Below are positions 11,393 to 20,559 of a stretch of 64,000 bases of DNA, in pieces. Source of the DNA: Neurospora intermedia (Eukaryota > Ascomycota > Sordariomycetes > Sordariales > Sordariaceae); contig BTPP01000007.1 in the NCBI GenBank assembly GCA_037102815.1, positions 2,542,001-2,606,000 of the forward strand. Reading direction: 5' to 3'. Both the position numbers and the translations under genes were made by a program. Position 1 is the first letter of the stretch, and every line of letters starts with the position of its first letter. Under the pieces are notes generated by a model. It ran no database searches. It worked only from the letters and a program-made list of their open reading frames with translations, and had not been told where the DNA came from.

Positions 11393-13272
11393 ATGACTAG
11401 TACGGCATCCACCATATACGCCAGAGATTCCAAAATGACACCGCCCAGCGACCCGGTGCACTCCGAGCCCTTGACTCTGGACACCCGCCTACCAAGAGCC
11501 GAGAGGGACCAATCACTGCAAGAAGAAGAGGAGGGCAGGGCAACGGTCGAGTTGGCCAACATTATGACCACAGCCTCAAACCCGGTATCGCCGGGTTCGT
11601 CAAGCCCACCACTCGACCAGGCTGGCCTGCAAGATTTCATCCCACCCACCCGTCCAAGCAGCACCCCGTTTCCGCACGCGGATCCTCGAAATGCCACGAT
11701 GCGAAGAGCCACTTGTCCCGCCGAGGACCTGATGGATCTAGACGAGCCTGGCCACTGTCAACCGTCTGCCGGCGCTCTGCCCGGTCCGAGCCAAAGCGTT
11801 GGCGTTAACCTCAACCATCTCCCCGCCGAGATCCACGAATGCATCCTCGACCACTTGTTCGGCTTCCGCATTTCGCCAGCCTCAAAGAGCTCCATTGTAC
11901 GATGGGGCACCGCACTGAGGCACTCGCGGCGAAGGGAACTGTCAGAGTTATCATTGGTTAGCAGTGTATGGAGGATCCTGATTCAGGAGCGACTATATCG
12001 GCACATCAAGCTCAAGGCCACGATCGAATCATTGCGCAGCTCGTTTTCCTGGTTCTGCCAGAACTCGCATTTGCGCTGCTACGTCAAACACATCGAGGTC
12101 TGGTTTCCCGTCTTTCAGCCAAAGTATGGTCCCTTGGCAGTCTCCAACACCAATGTTTTGCCTACCGTCACTGCCGATGGCTTGACCAATGCGACCTACC
12201 TATTACCGGGCAACAATTGCTCCCTAGAAGAGGCCTTCTACTTCGTCGCCGAGACCTTTCCTGAAGTTTCTGTCCTTACCCTAGAAGGTGGCGAAAGAAA
12301 GAAAGCGCCGAAAGTGCGACATTGGATTCGGGAAGAACGCGGGCAGCTTAGGGCGATGCCCAAGGTCGAAACCATTCGGACACTTATCTGCAAGGGACAG
12401 TGGAACCTGATCAGGAGCCTGCAAGACTGGGAAGCCATCATGTCGGCTCTCCCCAACTTGCAGGAATGGCACGGTTCCTACAGTAAGCCCAAGTCCAAGA
12501 GTTATCTCACCATGGCCGAAGTCCTTGGGCAGCCCATGAGCCTGTCCACCCTTAATCTCTGCATTGAAGGCGATTATCGGCGAGAACTATCCTTTCCCCA
12601 TTACTTCAACAAAGTCAGGACAAAGGTGCATTTCTGCTCGACCCTGGCACAAGCTGCGGCATTACCTTCCATGGAACACTTTTCTTATACGGGAAGGGTT
12701 TGCAAACAGTTTTTTGTCGACCTGGCACACCGGTTGAAGGACATCCGAAATCCTCGTCTCAAATCGATCGATATTACAGTCAAGAACTGCTGCCGAAACG
12801 TGGCACACTGGAACGAATCTGGGTCGGGAATCACAGACATGTTTTTTATCAAGGCGTTTGAGGCTCTGGTACTCGCGGGTATCCGCTCTTTGGAGAAGCT
12901 GACTTCGGTTAAATACCTGCGCATACGCTATGTCGACCTCGGTATGTCACCTCTCGGGTATCCTTCTCTTTCCAGTGAATTTGTGACTAACATTGGAAAT
13001 CAGATTCTCCCGTTCCCCCGTTAAATCCATACTTCCAGTTACGCAACGGTTGGGCATCCGGTGTCTGGAGCGAGGTGATTGTTAGCGAACTCAACCGCGT
13101 CCGGCCCTCGGTGCGCTTCGAGGAATTGTCCGAGTCATTTGGTGAGGTTGGCTACAGCAAAGATGGCAGGATGGTCATCAACCCTGACTTCCCCAGGGCC
13201 AGGGCTCTGTCGCTGAAGTTGTCCAACTATCGTTTGCTAAGCGGTGGCATTTCCATTTCCCATTCAGTCTGA
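11393..13272 (+). CDS. F-box domain protein (two exons: 11393-12941, 13004-13272)
   Basis: Joining the exons gives 605 residues. Residues 1-140 are Pro/Ser/Thr-rich and probably disordered. From about residue 140 the sequence L-N-H-L-P-A-E-I-H begins an F-box-like segment (to about 205) with the usual S-L-V-S-S-V-W-R...L-Y-R-H-I pattern. The rest is a long alpha/beta region without obvious leucine-rich repeats, typical of lineage-specific fungal F-box proteins. F-box proteins recruit substrates to SCF (Skp1-Cullin-F-box) ubiquitin ligases; the target here is unknown. The first ATG has C at -3, while Met15 (ATG at 11435) has AAA before it and could be the real start. Without splicing the frame would stop at 13022-13024 and lose a conserved-looking tail. 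It is convergent with GPI14, 676 bp away. Confidence 0.8.
12942..13003 (+). other. Spliceosomal intron of the F-box gene (62 nt)
   Basis: It begins GTATGT, has a CTAAC branch site (12987-12991) and ends CAG at 13001-13003, all close to fungal consensus. The intron splits a codon after its first base. Removing it joins the long upstream frame to the open frame ending at 13272. A second AG at 12974 lies before the branch site and is unlikely to be used. Confidence 0.85.
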
Positions 13273-13948
13273 ATGGTTGTTGCGGCTCGGTACCCAATTT
13301 GCCCCTGATTAGCATAAAGCCCCAAAGATATGCTGTATCTTTTACATGGGAAGGTTTGATTTTGTTTTGTCTTGATTCTCGTTTCGAAAGCATGGCGTTT
13401 TGGTTCCAAAGTTGGGGCCTCCCACTGATATCAAGGTATGCCACATAGGCAGGCGGGAAGGCGGATCTTGGTTGGGGGTTAAAACATGAGGATAATGGTC
13501 GGACGGCACCGGCGTCAATATGGGAATCCGATATCCTTAACATGTGTCTTAGCATAACAACAGATCTTATTAGGTCGCGGGACTTGGAGGGCAGACTACC
13601 CTGAGGTGGCAACACTCGCGCGGAGATGGCACATCATTGTTATCAATCTATATCTTGTCTTCAAACTAAGCGGCGTTAGTTGTGTCGATCGAAACCGCGT
13701 GAAAGATATCGCAAATGGACTGCTCTCATGACGGATGGTATGCTCCCCTCGGGTTTCACCGAAAGGATTAACACTCAATATGGTTGAAATTGTAGAATCG
13801 AACATATATGCATTTCAGTGCAACTTTGGCTTCTCCAATATAAACAGTCTTGACTGCCTGATCAGTTGACAACCTGATAGACGTATGTATATATACAATC
13901 CACCAACTCGGGGTCTTTCCATCATCCGTCGACCCACCACCACTCTAG
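13273..13948. other. Convergent intergenic region
   Basis: 676 bp between the stops of the F-box gene and GPI14, both transcribed toward it, so it should contain both 3' untranslated regions. Composition is normal with no RIP signature. The short open frames here overlap in opposite phases and lack recognisable features. No strong polyadenylation hexamer was noticed. Confidence 0.6.
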
Positions 13949-15439
13949 TCACCTTCCTCCATCACCAACAATCACCCCCAAAATCCAACAATTCACCACA
14001 AAGAATCCCAAACTCGCCATCCACAGCCCAGGCAAGAACGTGCTCCGCCCCAAAAACTCCAACTCGTACGCCTGCTGCAACCACAGTCCCTGACCGAGCA
14101 CCCACAGACCCAGCGCTACCAAGCCCATCCTCTTGCTCGTCCAGAACGAAGATCGCGGGAGGTACAACGGCAAAAGGACCAAGTACCAGAGGAAATACTG
14201 ACTGGTGCAGACCTTGTTGAAGGTCACAAAAGCAAAGGTTTGCGCGAGCAGAGAGGTGGGTAGATCCTTCTTGGCGAGGGTGAGGGGGATGAGGATGGTG
14301 GAGAGGACCAGTTGAGGGAGGAAGGCCAGGGATTCGATTTTCAATTTTGGTTCTGCTGCTGCTGCTGCTGCTCCTGCTGAATGAGACGGTGATACCGACG
14401 CCGAAGACAAGTAAAGTTGGGTGTTGTAAGGGCTAAAGTTATGCCGGTGATCAATCCGCGTGACGTGATGAAGATAGGTTTCCTGCAGGAAGGGGTGGCC
14501 GTATAGGCGGTACATGAGGAAGTTGAGAGAGAGAAAGGTGGCGAGGGAGGTGAATGCTAGGAGGAGGCGGGGGAGAGTGAGGAAGCCTGTTAATTTTTTT
14601 CTGAATGACGACGACGTCTTCTTCTGGCCTCCTCCTCCTCCTCCTCCTCCTCCTGCTCTAACTCCGGAAAGCCGTTCCTGGTCCATCCACCACACGATGG
14701 CGGGCGCGTAGATGAATGGATAGATCTTGAAGTGCACGCTGAATCCCAGAAGCAGGCCGGCAAGAGTGATGCGCCGCGAGAGGACGGCCCAGAGAAGAGC
14801 CATGACGAGAACGCCCAAAAGACCCTCGGACGAGCCGCGCGTGCTGATGGTGGCTACCATGGGGTTGAGGAGCCAGATGGCCGCGAAGGCGCGGGCGCGG
14901 GAGGGGTCCATTCCCGTGGAGGCTGTCTCGCTGCTGGGGCCCTTCCTTCCTCCCTCTGTAGTCTTCTCGGTGTCCTTCTCCTTTCCTTGAGCAGCAGAAG
15001 AAGAAGGGAAATCCTTCCCCATGACCAACACCTGTTCAATCAACCACCCCGCCACCAAATCCGCGGCCGCAAACAGGACCTTTCCAAAGCTGAACCACGC
15101 CACATTCATCACCTTGGCCGCCAAGGGGCCCCATTGCGCGCCTGCCGTCCATGAGGTGGGCAGTAATAACCAGGCCAAAATAGGCGTGTACCGGTATGTC
15201 TCGCGGGCGTAGGGAGACTCACCGCGAGACACGAAGCGGGCCGCGTCGGTGAAGACGAGGTAGTCGATATCGGTGTACTTGAGCGGCGAGTTGGCATCTT
15301 GCCAGAGGCCGTACAAGAGGAGGACAAGGCGGAGGAGGAAGGCAGAGACGTAGAGAGGCAGTGGTCGGGAGAAAAGGGTGCTTAGGAGAGAAGAGGACTT
15401 GGACTTGGGCCTGGGGGCCGCTGGTGATGTCGTCGCCAT
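13949..15439 (-). CDS. GPI14: GPI mannosyltransferase 1 (PIG-M/Gpi14 family)
   Basis: A multi-pass ER protein of 496 residues in one exon. The family adds the first alpha-1,4-mannose from dolichol-phosphate-mannose to the GlcN-acyl-PI precursor of GPI anchors, facing the ER lumen. Seen here are Y-T-D-I-D-Y near residues 55-60 (the family's D-x-D motif), S-P-Y-A-R-x-T-Y-R-Y-T-P (about 76-87), H-F-K-I-Y-P (about 236-241), R-I-D-H-R-H-N-F-S (about 329-337) and F-N-K-V-C-T-S-Q-Y-F-L-W-Y (about 408-420). About nine hydrophobic segments are present. It is longer than yeast or human members (about 400-425 residues) because of low-complexity loops: a charged Ser/Glu/Gly stretch at about 145-180, ten glycines near 263-272 and an alanine run near 358-363. 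Start context is AAAATGG, a good one. Confidence 0.92.
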   Translation of the reverse strand: MATTSPAAPRPKSKSSSLLSTLFSRPLPLYVSAFLLRLVLLLYGLWQDANSPLKYTDIDYLVFTDAARFVSRGESPYARETYRYTPILAWLLLPTSWTAGAQWGPLAAKVMNVAWFSFGKVLFAAADLVAGWLIEQVLVMGKDFPSSSAAQGKEKDTEKTTEGGRKGPSSETASTGMDPSRARAFAAIWLLNPMVATISTRGSSEGLLGVLVMALLWAVLSRRITLAGLLLGFSVHFKIYPFIYAPAIVWWMDQERLSGVRAGGGGGGGGGQKKTSSSFRKKLTGFLTLPRLLLAFTSLATFLSLNFLMYRLYGHPFLQETYLHHVTRIDHRHNFSPYNTQLYLSSASVSPSHSAGAAAAAAEPKLKIESLAFLPQLVLSTILIPLTLAKKDLPTSLLAQTFAFVTFNKVCTSQYFLWYLVLLPLYLPRSSFWTSKRMGLVALGLWVLGQGLWLQQAYELEFLGRSTFLPGLWMASLGFFVVNCWILGVIVGDGGR

Positions 15440-15830
15440 TTTGGAGGGTTTGGTGTTCTGACTGGGTGGCTGCTATGTTTAGGGGTTCATTTCATGGGGT
15501 TATTGACGGGACCATGAGGACTATTCCTTGGCGACTTTTATCGGGTGACCAGTTCAACAAACGAGGTTTCGACGAAGTGAATATGTGATCTCTTTGGTGT
15601 GAGCGCGCGCTGTGGGAGCAGGCTTGGTGTTGATGCCAGATTTCAGGGGTGTTTGGGCTGAGAAGGATTCTTGGCAGGCGTTGAGTTCAAGCCCCAATAC
15701 GGTAAATTACGACTTTGCTGTATGAGTTATCATTCCCACACTCAAACACCTGTATAGTCTTGGCAAGAGGTGTGTGCGTGCACACACACACACACACACC
15801 GCACTTCTGTATTGCACAACTTCGTTAAAA
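15440..15830 (-). promoter_or_regulatory. GPI14: GPI14 upstream region
   Basis: About 390 bp of unmutated DNA upstream of the GPI14 start, ending where AT-rich RIP-mutated DNA begins near 15830. It must hold the GPI14 promoter. No TATA box or other defined site was recognised. The open frame across 15361-15588 on the other strand overlaps the gene start and is not credible. Confidence 0.5.
15771..15799. repeat. Alternating purine-pyrimidine (TG/CA) tract
   Basis: TGTGTGCGTG followed directly by about nine and a half CA units. The two halves are near-complementary, so the tract can form a hairpin or Z-DNA. It lies about 30 bp inside the boundary between gene island and RIP-mutated DNA. Confidence 0.85.
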
Positions 15831-16785
15831 TTTATTATTTTACAATAATTTCTATATTATTTTGAAGCTATTTCAACGTATAAAGTAATTAAAACACTAG
15901 TAATTAATCAAATTTATTATAATAATACCTCCTAAGATAATCCTTAATTTAAAACCCGCTGGCGTAAAACGATCCTATATTCGAAGTAGCGTACTAGTAA
16001 TCTACTTCGACGAAGGTTAAAACTAGGAAGATTCTAATTTAATAACTCCAATAACTCTATAACGTACTTCCTTCTACCCTAGAAAAAAGAGCCGTAAAGC
16101 TAAATAATTTACTAAAATTATCCTTAAAATTACTTTACTTAAGAAGAAGGCTACTCCTATTAAAATTATTATTAAGAAGGCTATTATTAAGAAGATTGCC
16201 GTTAAAAAGGGGAAGGTTACTATATTAAAATTAAAGTTAGAGCTAGAATTAATCTTAGAACTACCGTCGTCCCCCCCTAAACTTACAATACCTATTAAAA
16301 TTTTTAATAGCGAAGAGGTTTCTAATAACGATAATAAAGTTGAATCATAATTCCCCGTCCGCTTTACCCCTAAGAAGCGGGCTTTTAATACTTTATTTTA
16401 TTTATTAAGTAATAATAATAGTAATATAACCTCCCTAACTAAATTAATTACTTTAGTACTACCGGCCTAGCCCCGTACTACCCGTAAACCGGTCGCTTTC
16501 GTACCGCCGCTACATCCTAAATACCCTAACTCAATATAGGTCTAATTTAATATAATCGGTTTATATATTACCGCTAGCCGTAATAAATTACCCTCTATCG
16601 AAGACTTTAATTTATTTCGAGAGGTTAAGGTCGAGTAAAATAATAGTAAGTTCTATAAATAGCGGTTTAGAATAATATTATTTAGGGAAATTATATATAT
16701 ATAGCGAAGTTATATATAAAACGTTATTAACGATAATATAGTTATAAGGATAAAGTAATTAGTCTCTTTATATAACTATTACCGG
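15831..16785 (+). pseudogene. RIP-mutated coding relic, unrecognised
   Basis: A plus-strand frame can be followed through most of this segment with few breaks. It starts Lys-rich with repeated K-K-A/T-P motifs (16090-16230), then has a Ser/Pro/Asn part and a Pro-rich part near 16460-16510. The base pattern is RIP-like. It could be the tail of a transposon protein or a mutated host gene at the island edge. No family motif is visible. Confidence 0.35.
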
Positions 16786-16852
16786 ATATGTACGATTAGC
16801 TATAGAGTAGGGTGCTGGGCTGGTACGATAGTTTAATCGAGCTGTGCCTAAT
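16786..16852 (+). repeat. Fragment of the element D 5' LTR, left of element C
   Basis: A less mutated tract (many TG dinucleotides) ending CTAAT at the element C boundary. The sequence right of element C starts with the duplicated CCAAT and carries on at similar composition, so these bases should be the first part of the LTR completed at 26484-26740. The left end is uncertain; TGCTGGG at about 16812 is a possible LTR start. Confidence 0.45.
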
Positions 16853-17193
16853 TGTTAGGAACGTAGGTGAAAGGTAGGCTGAGGTGACTACGGTCGTAGC
16901 TATACGTAGAGGACGGCGAATTAGGGGTCAATCTAAAAATATATTAATAGTTACCGATTATAATAAATTACGCTTCGTTAAACCTCTTTTATACTTTATA
17001 TAAATTCTATCTATCTACTAAAGAGTATTATAGAGTCCTATACTCGTTTAGCGCCCCAACGTAGTATTGGATTATTCTTCCTACGAATCCAACCTAATAT
17101 AGGTACTACTATTATTAATCTACCGCTTCGGCTAATAGGGCGGAGTAATAGCCGTTAGAATACTTCTATATACCAACTCTTAGCCTCCTAATA
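16853..17193 (-). repeat. Element C LTR (3' LTR in element orientation)
   Basis: It starts TGTTAGGA and ends TCCTAATA, with the same length as the copy at 26138-26478. It contains the shared TAGGGCGGAGTAATA motif near its right end. Differences between the two copies are transitions. Confidence 0.88.
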
Positions 17194-17377
17194 TAACCCC
17201 CCCCCTTATAAATTCTATCCTTAGAACCTTTACAATTTACTATAAATCCTATTAAATAATAAAGGGTATCGGTATTATACTATTATAATATTATTGGGCT
17301 ACGTAGTCGGGCTATATTATCGTCCTTACTTACCGGTTTGGCGAATTATTACTCGTAACGGCCGCCGACGCTATATT

Positions 17378-17455
17378 CCGGCCTTTATAGCCGCTCCTCC
17401 GTCTACGAACCGCCTATCCGTATCCCGGCCTTTATAGCCGCTCCTCCGTCTACGA
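17378..17455. repeat. Perfect 31-bp direct repeat, two copies
   Basis: The segments 17378-17408 and 17425-17455 are identical and start CCGGCCTTTATAGCCG. Identity despite heavy mutation around them suggests that the sequence has few RIP-susceptible CA sites or that the duplication is recent. Confidence 0.8.
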
Positions 17456-17459
17456 GCTA

Positions 17460-18000
17460 CCTATTAAAATATCGGTATAGTAATATTTATTTTTAGAAAC
17501 TCTAACTACAGATACGAACCTACCCGCTAGAAAATCGGTATTATAATATCTATTCTTATAAGTTCCATATATAAGCCCGAAGCCGCCCGCTAGAATATCG
17601 GTATTGTAATATCTATTCTTATACGCCTCCAACGCGGATACGAAGCCGCCCGCTAAAATATCGGTATTATAATATCTATTCTTATAAGCTTCCTAACGTA
17701 AATACGAAATTACCCGCTAAAATATTAGTATTATAATATCTATTCTTATAAGTTCCTAAATATAGATATAAAACCGTCCGCTAGAATATTAATATTAATA
17801 TCCACTTTCGTAAATTCTAAATATAGCGAACCGCCCGCTAGAATATTAATATTATAATATTTATTCTTATAAACTTTAAATATAGTGAATTGCCCGCTAG
17901 AATATTAGTATTATAATGTCCGTTCTCGCGGGTTCTAATTGTAGCGAGCTGTATATTAGAATATTAGTAATAGGATATCCATTTTTATAAGCTCCTAATA
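17460..18000. repeat. Minisatellite, about 60-bp unit, seven or more copies
   Basis: The phrase CCCGCTAGAATATCGGTATT (with transitions) recurs at about 17523, 17585, 17648, 17713, 17777, 17833 and 17893, spacing 54-65 bp, each followed by a TATTCTTATAAG-type segment. It lies in the 3' non-coding part of element C. A short minus-strand frame repeats Y-K-N-R-Y-Y-N-T-D but is a by-product of the repeat. Confidence 0.8.
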
Positions 18001-19407
18001 TAAGTATAAACCTAGTATCCGATTTAAGAGTTAACTAGCTTTCTACCTATTATTTAGTAAGTATACGAAGTAGCGAGTATTATTTTGCCTAACGACGGGT
18101 ACTATACTAAATTCTAATAAATACTTTAAAATACTAATATACGGCCGGATTCCCGACCGTTATTAAGACTAACGTTTAGTAAGCGTACGAGGTAGCGAAC
18201 ATCGTTTTACCTAACGATAAGTATTATATTAAATTTAAGAGCCTTAATAAATATTTTAGGATATTATTACAATTATACCCTTTTATTCTCTTTGTAAGAT
18301 ATTCTCCCTTATTAGCGTCCGTTATATAGTTTAATACTTTTGTAAAATACCTTCTATTATTTATATTTACTATAGGATACTTACGTAATTATATTTTAAA
18401 ATGCTTTTTACCGGACCTTCTACGTACTTTAGGAATATTATTACTAATAACCCCCGGAATTCTACTTATATAATACTTTCTATAGTTTATACCTATTATA
18501 ATCTATTATAATATTTGAATATAATCCCCCTCCCTATAGGTTCTATCCCCGGGACTTTCGTTTCTTTCCTTCGCTTCCTTTAATTCTAAATATTATTCCT
18601 ACCTTAAACCCCCTTACCGACGTTATACTTTCCTAAATACCTTCTTATTACTTTTACTTTACTCTTTATATTATTCCCTTTATTTTAATAATATAATTCC
18701 TAATTATAATTTCTATTCTCCCTACTATAATTTAAATTACGTACTTTCCCTTTTTTACCCTTCTCTCCTACTTTTTCGCGGCTACCCTATTATTTATTTA
18801 TTCCGTCCTTCCCCTTTTAATTACCACCCTTATTTTATCCTCCTGTTTATTCCTTCCTATTATTCCTACACCTACCTACTACTTCTCTTACCCTATATTA
18901 TTTTATATTCGCTTACCTAAAATTATATTCGTTTATTTTAATTTATATTTATATAAAAACTTCCTCTTTTATTTATATAACGTCCCTTCCACCTACCCTC
19001 TTTACCTCTCTTTTTTTTCTTCTTCTTATTTTTACCTTTATTATTATACCCGCCCCCCCTTTACTTACGCCCGCCCCCTCTATATTTACGCCCGCCCCCC
19101 CTATAAATATATATTTTATTACTATATATTTATATACTAACCCCCGCTTCCCTAATACGCTTAATTAATATATTTATTTCCCTTCTCTATTTTCCCCTTT
19201 CTATTCCATCTTCCCCTTCCTCTCACTTTATATTTAGTACTAACCTTCATTCGGCTATTTTCTTTCCTATTTTTTAATAATATCCGTCCCCTTACTTACT
19301 TAAAATATAATATTATTCTAACCTAAATATTTGTAAACGCCCCAACCCTAAACCTACGCGAAGCTTTTGAATAGATTGGCCTGAATACCTGCTAGACTAA
19401 AGGTACG

Positions 19408-19439
<32 letters not shown>

Positions 19440-19985
19440 AATGTCTTTTCCTTCCAAAGTTCAACGAAACATCGCAATATTCGCTATCGCTACGCTGCTA
19501 CATATTCGAAATCCCCTATAGTATTTATAATTTACAGAATATTATATAGGATATAGTAATTAAGATTATATACTATACCGATACTGATAGCCCCCTACCT
19601 ACCCCCCTCTTATAATAATTATATTATTCCGCAGTAGCGTTTTAGGTAGCTATATAGGCGTATTTAATTAATAATAATCTCCCTACAATATTGCTTAGGA
19701 TACTTCACGCTCCCAATTTTAATTATAAAGGCTATTCGAAGTTAAATTATTATAATATTAGTAATATTAATATTAATATTAATTTAATAGCCCCCGCTAA
19801 TTCTCTTATATATATTTCTATATTGAATATTCCTACCTATATCCCCCCCTCCCCCGGTTATAGCTATAGCCCCTAACGTTAATTAATAGATAGGAAATTA
19901 ATATCGCTAGATAGAAAGTTAAACGAATTATTAGAATTTATACGGGAGGACTATAAATAAATAGTATAAAGTAGTATTTATAAAT
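18001..19985. other. Element C 3' non-coding region, strand-biased
   Basis: No recognisable gene. The stretch 18270-19270 is strongly C/T-rich on the plus strand, that is, purine-rich in the element's own orientation. C-rich runs occur near 19050-19100. A less mutated patch with normal CA/TG lies at about 19340-19520 around the T-run. A 61-codon plus frame at 19691-19876 is low complexity (Asn/Ile/Pro) and not convincing. Confidence 0.5.
19408..19436. repeat. Homopolymer run of 29 T
   Basis: 29 consecutive T, flanked by GGTACG on the left and ACTAATG on the right. Both flanks are less RIP-mutated than their surroundings. It could be the poly(A) tail of a short minus-strand retroposon lying to its right. 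No clear target duplication was found. Confidence 0.8.
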
Positions 19986-19987
19986 AT

Positions 19988-20056
19988 TATTAATAGGCGC
20001 GGTAGCGTATAGGAATCTTTCTTTTAAAATTGTAGGTTCCAATCCTATATTAATAA
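19988..20056 (+). pseudogene. tRNA-like cloverleaf relic (possible tRNA-Lys or SINE head)
   Basis: A 7-bp perfect acceptor stem pairs TATTAAT (19988-19994) with ATTAATA (20049-20055). A 5-bp T stem (GTAGG/CCTAT) encloses the 7-nt loop TTCCAAT, close to box B (GGTTCCAATCC). The anticodon arm pairs TAGGA with TTTTA by G-T pairs that would be G-C before C-to-T mutation, giving loop ATCTTTC and a nominal CTT (Lys) anticodon. The D arm GCGC-GGTA-GCGT has a 4-nt loop, too short for a normal tRNA. It is a decayed tRNA or tRNA-derived element and probably not functional. Confidence 0.4.
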
Positions 20057-20184
20057 TAATAAACGCTACCGGGGATTTTTCATTTAGAATAATAATAGAT
20101 AATATAAATTATATTCTTCCTAGCGCCTTATTAATTTTCTACAAAGAATTTAAACTACTTCCCTTCCCTATTTTTCGTCCTATT

Positions 20185-20515
20185 TAGCATCTCTATTCTA
20201 TATTTTATATTTATATTTTACATTTATATTTTACATTTCTATATTACTTCCTACATCTACGTCTTACATCTCTACTTTATATTTCTACCTTATATTTCTA
20301 CTTTAGTATCTTTATTTTATATCCCTTCTTTATATTTCTATTTTATATTTCTACTTTATATTTTATATTTATATCTCATATTTATATTTTACGTTTACGT
20401 CTTATATTTACGTCTCTCATTTATATTTTACGTTTATATTTTACATTTTATATCTATATTTTACGTTTATATTTTATATTTTATATTTATATTTTATATT
20501 TTTATTTTATAGTTC
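20185..20515. repeat. AT-rich minisatellite (TTTATATTT/TTTACATTT units)
   Basis: Over 20 imperfect copies of a 12-16 bp unit around the words TATATTT, TACATTT and TACGTTT, with occasional TCTAC. The mix of CAT, CGT and TAT at the same position shows graded RIP of a once uniform tandem array. It lies between the 3' non-coding region and pol of element C. Confidence 0.75.
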
Positions 20516-20559
20516 TTAATAATTACTATTCTCTTATTTCTACCTAATTAATTCTTATT

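Noticed and set aside
10671-11396. 241-codon plus-strand open frame upstream of the F-box gene
   Set aside because: Pyrimidine-rich DNA leaves all three plus frames and a minus frame open here at once. The translation is Ser/Pro/Arg-rich with no domain, and it overlaps the F-box start.
10945-11712. 255-codon minus-strand open frame
   Set aside because: Antisense to the F-box gene start and leader. Arg/Gly-rich composition mirrors the pyrimidine-rich plus strand, with no recognisable motif.
13178-13805. Minus-strand open frames (145 and 69 codons) in the convergent intergenic region
   Set aside because: One overlaps the F-box 3' exon antisense, and both lack domain-like sequence.
14727-15154. 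Plus-strand open frames within GPI14
   Set aside because: Antisense shadows of a GC-rich coding sequence.
17450-17632. Repeat protein with Y-K-N-R-Y-Y-N-T-D motif
   Set aside because: It follows only from the minisatellite; the frame breaks as soon as the unit length changes.
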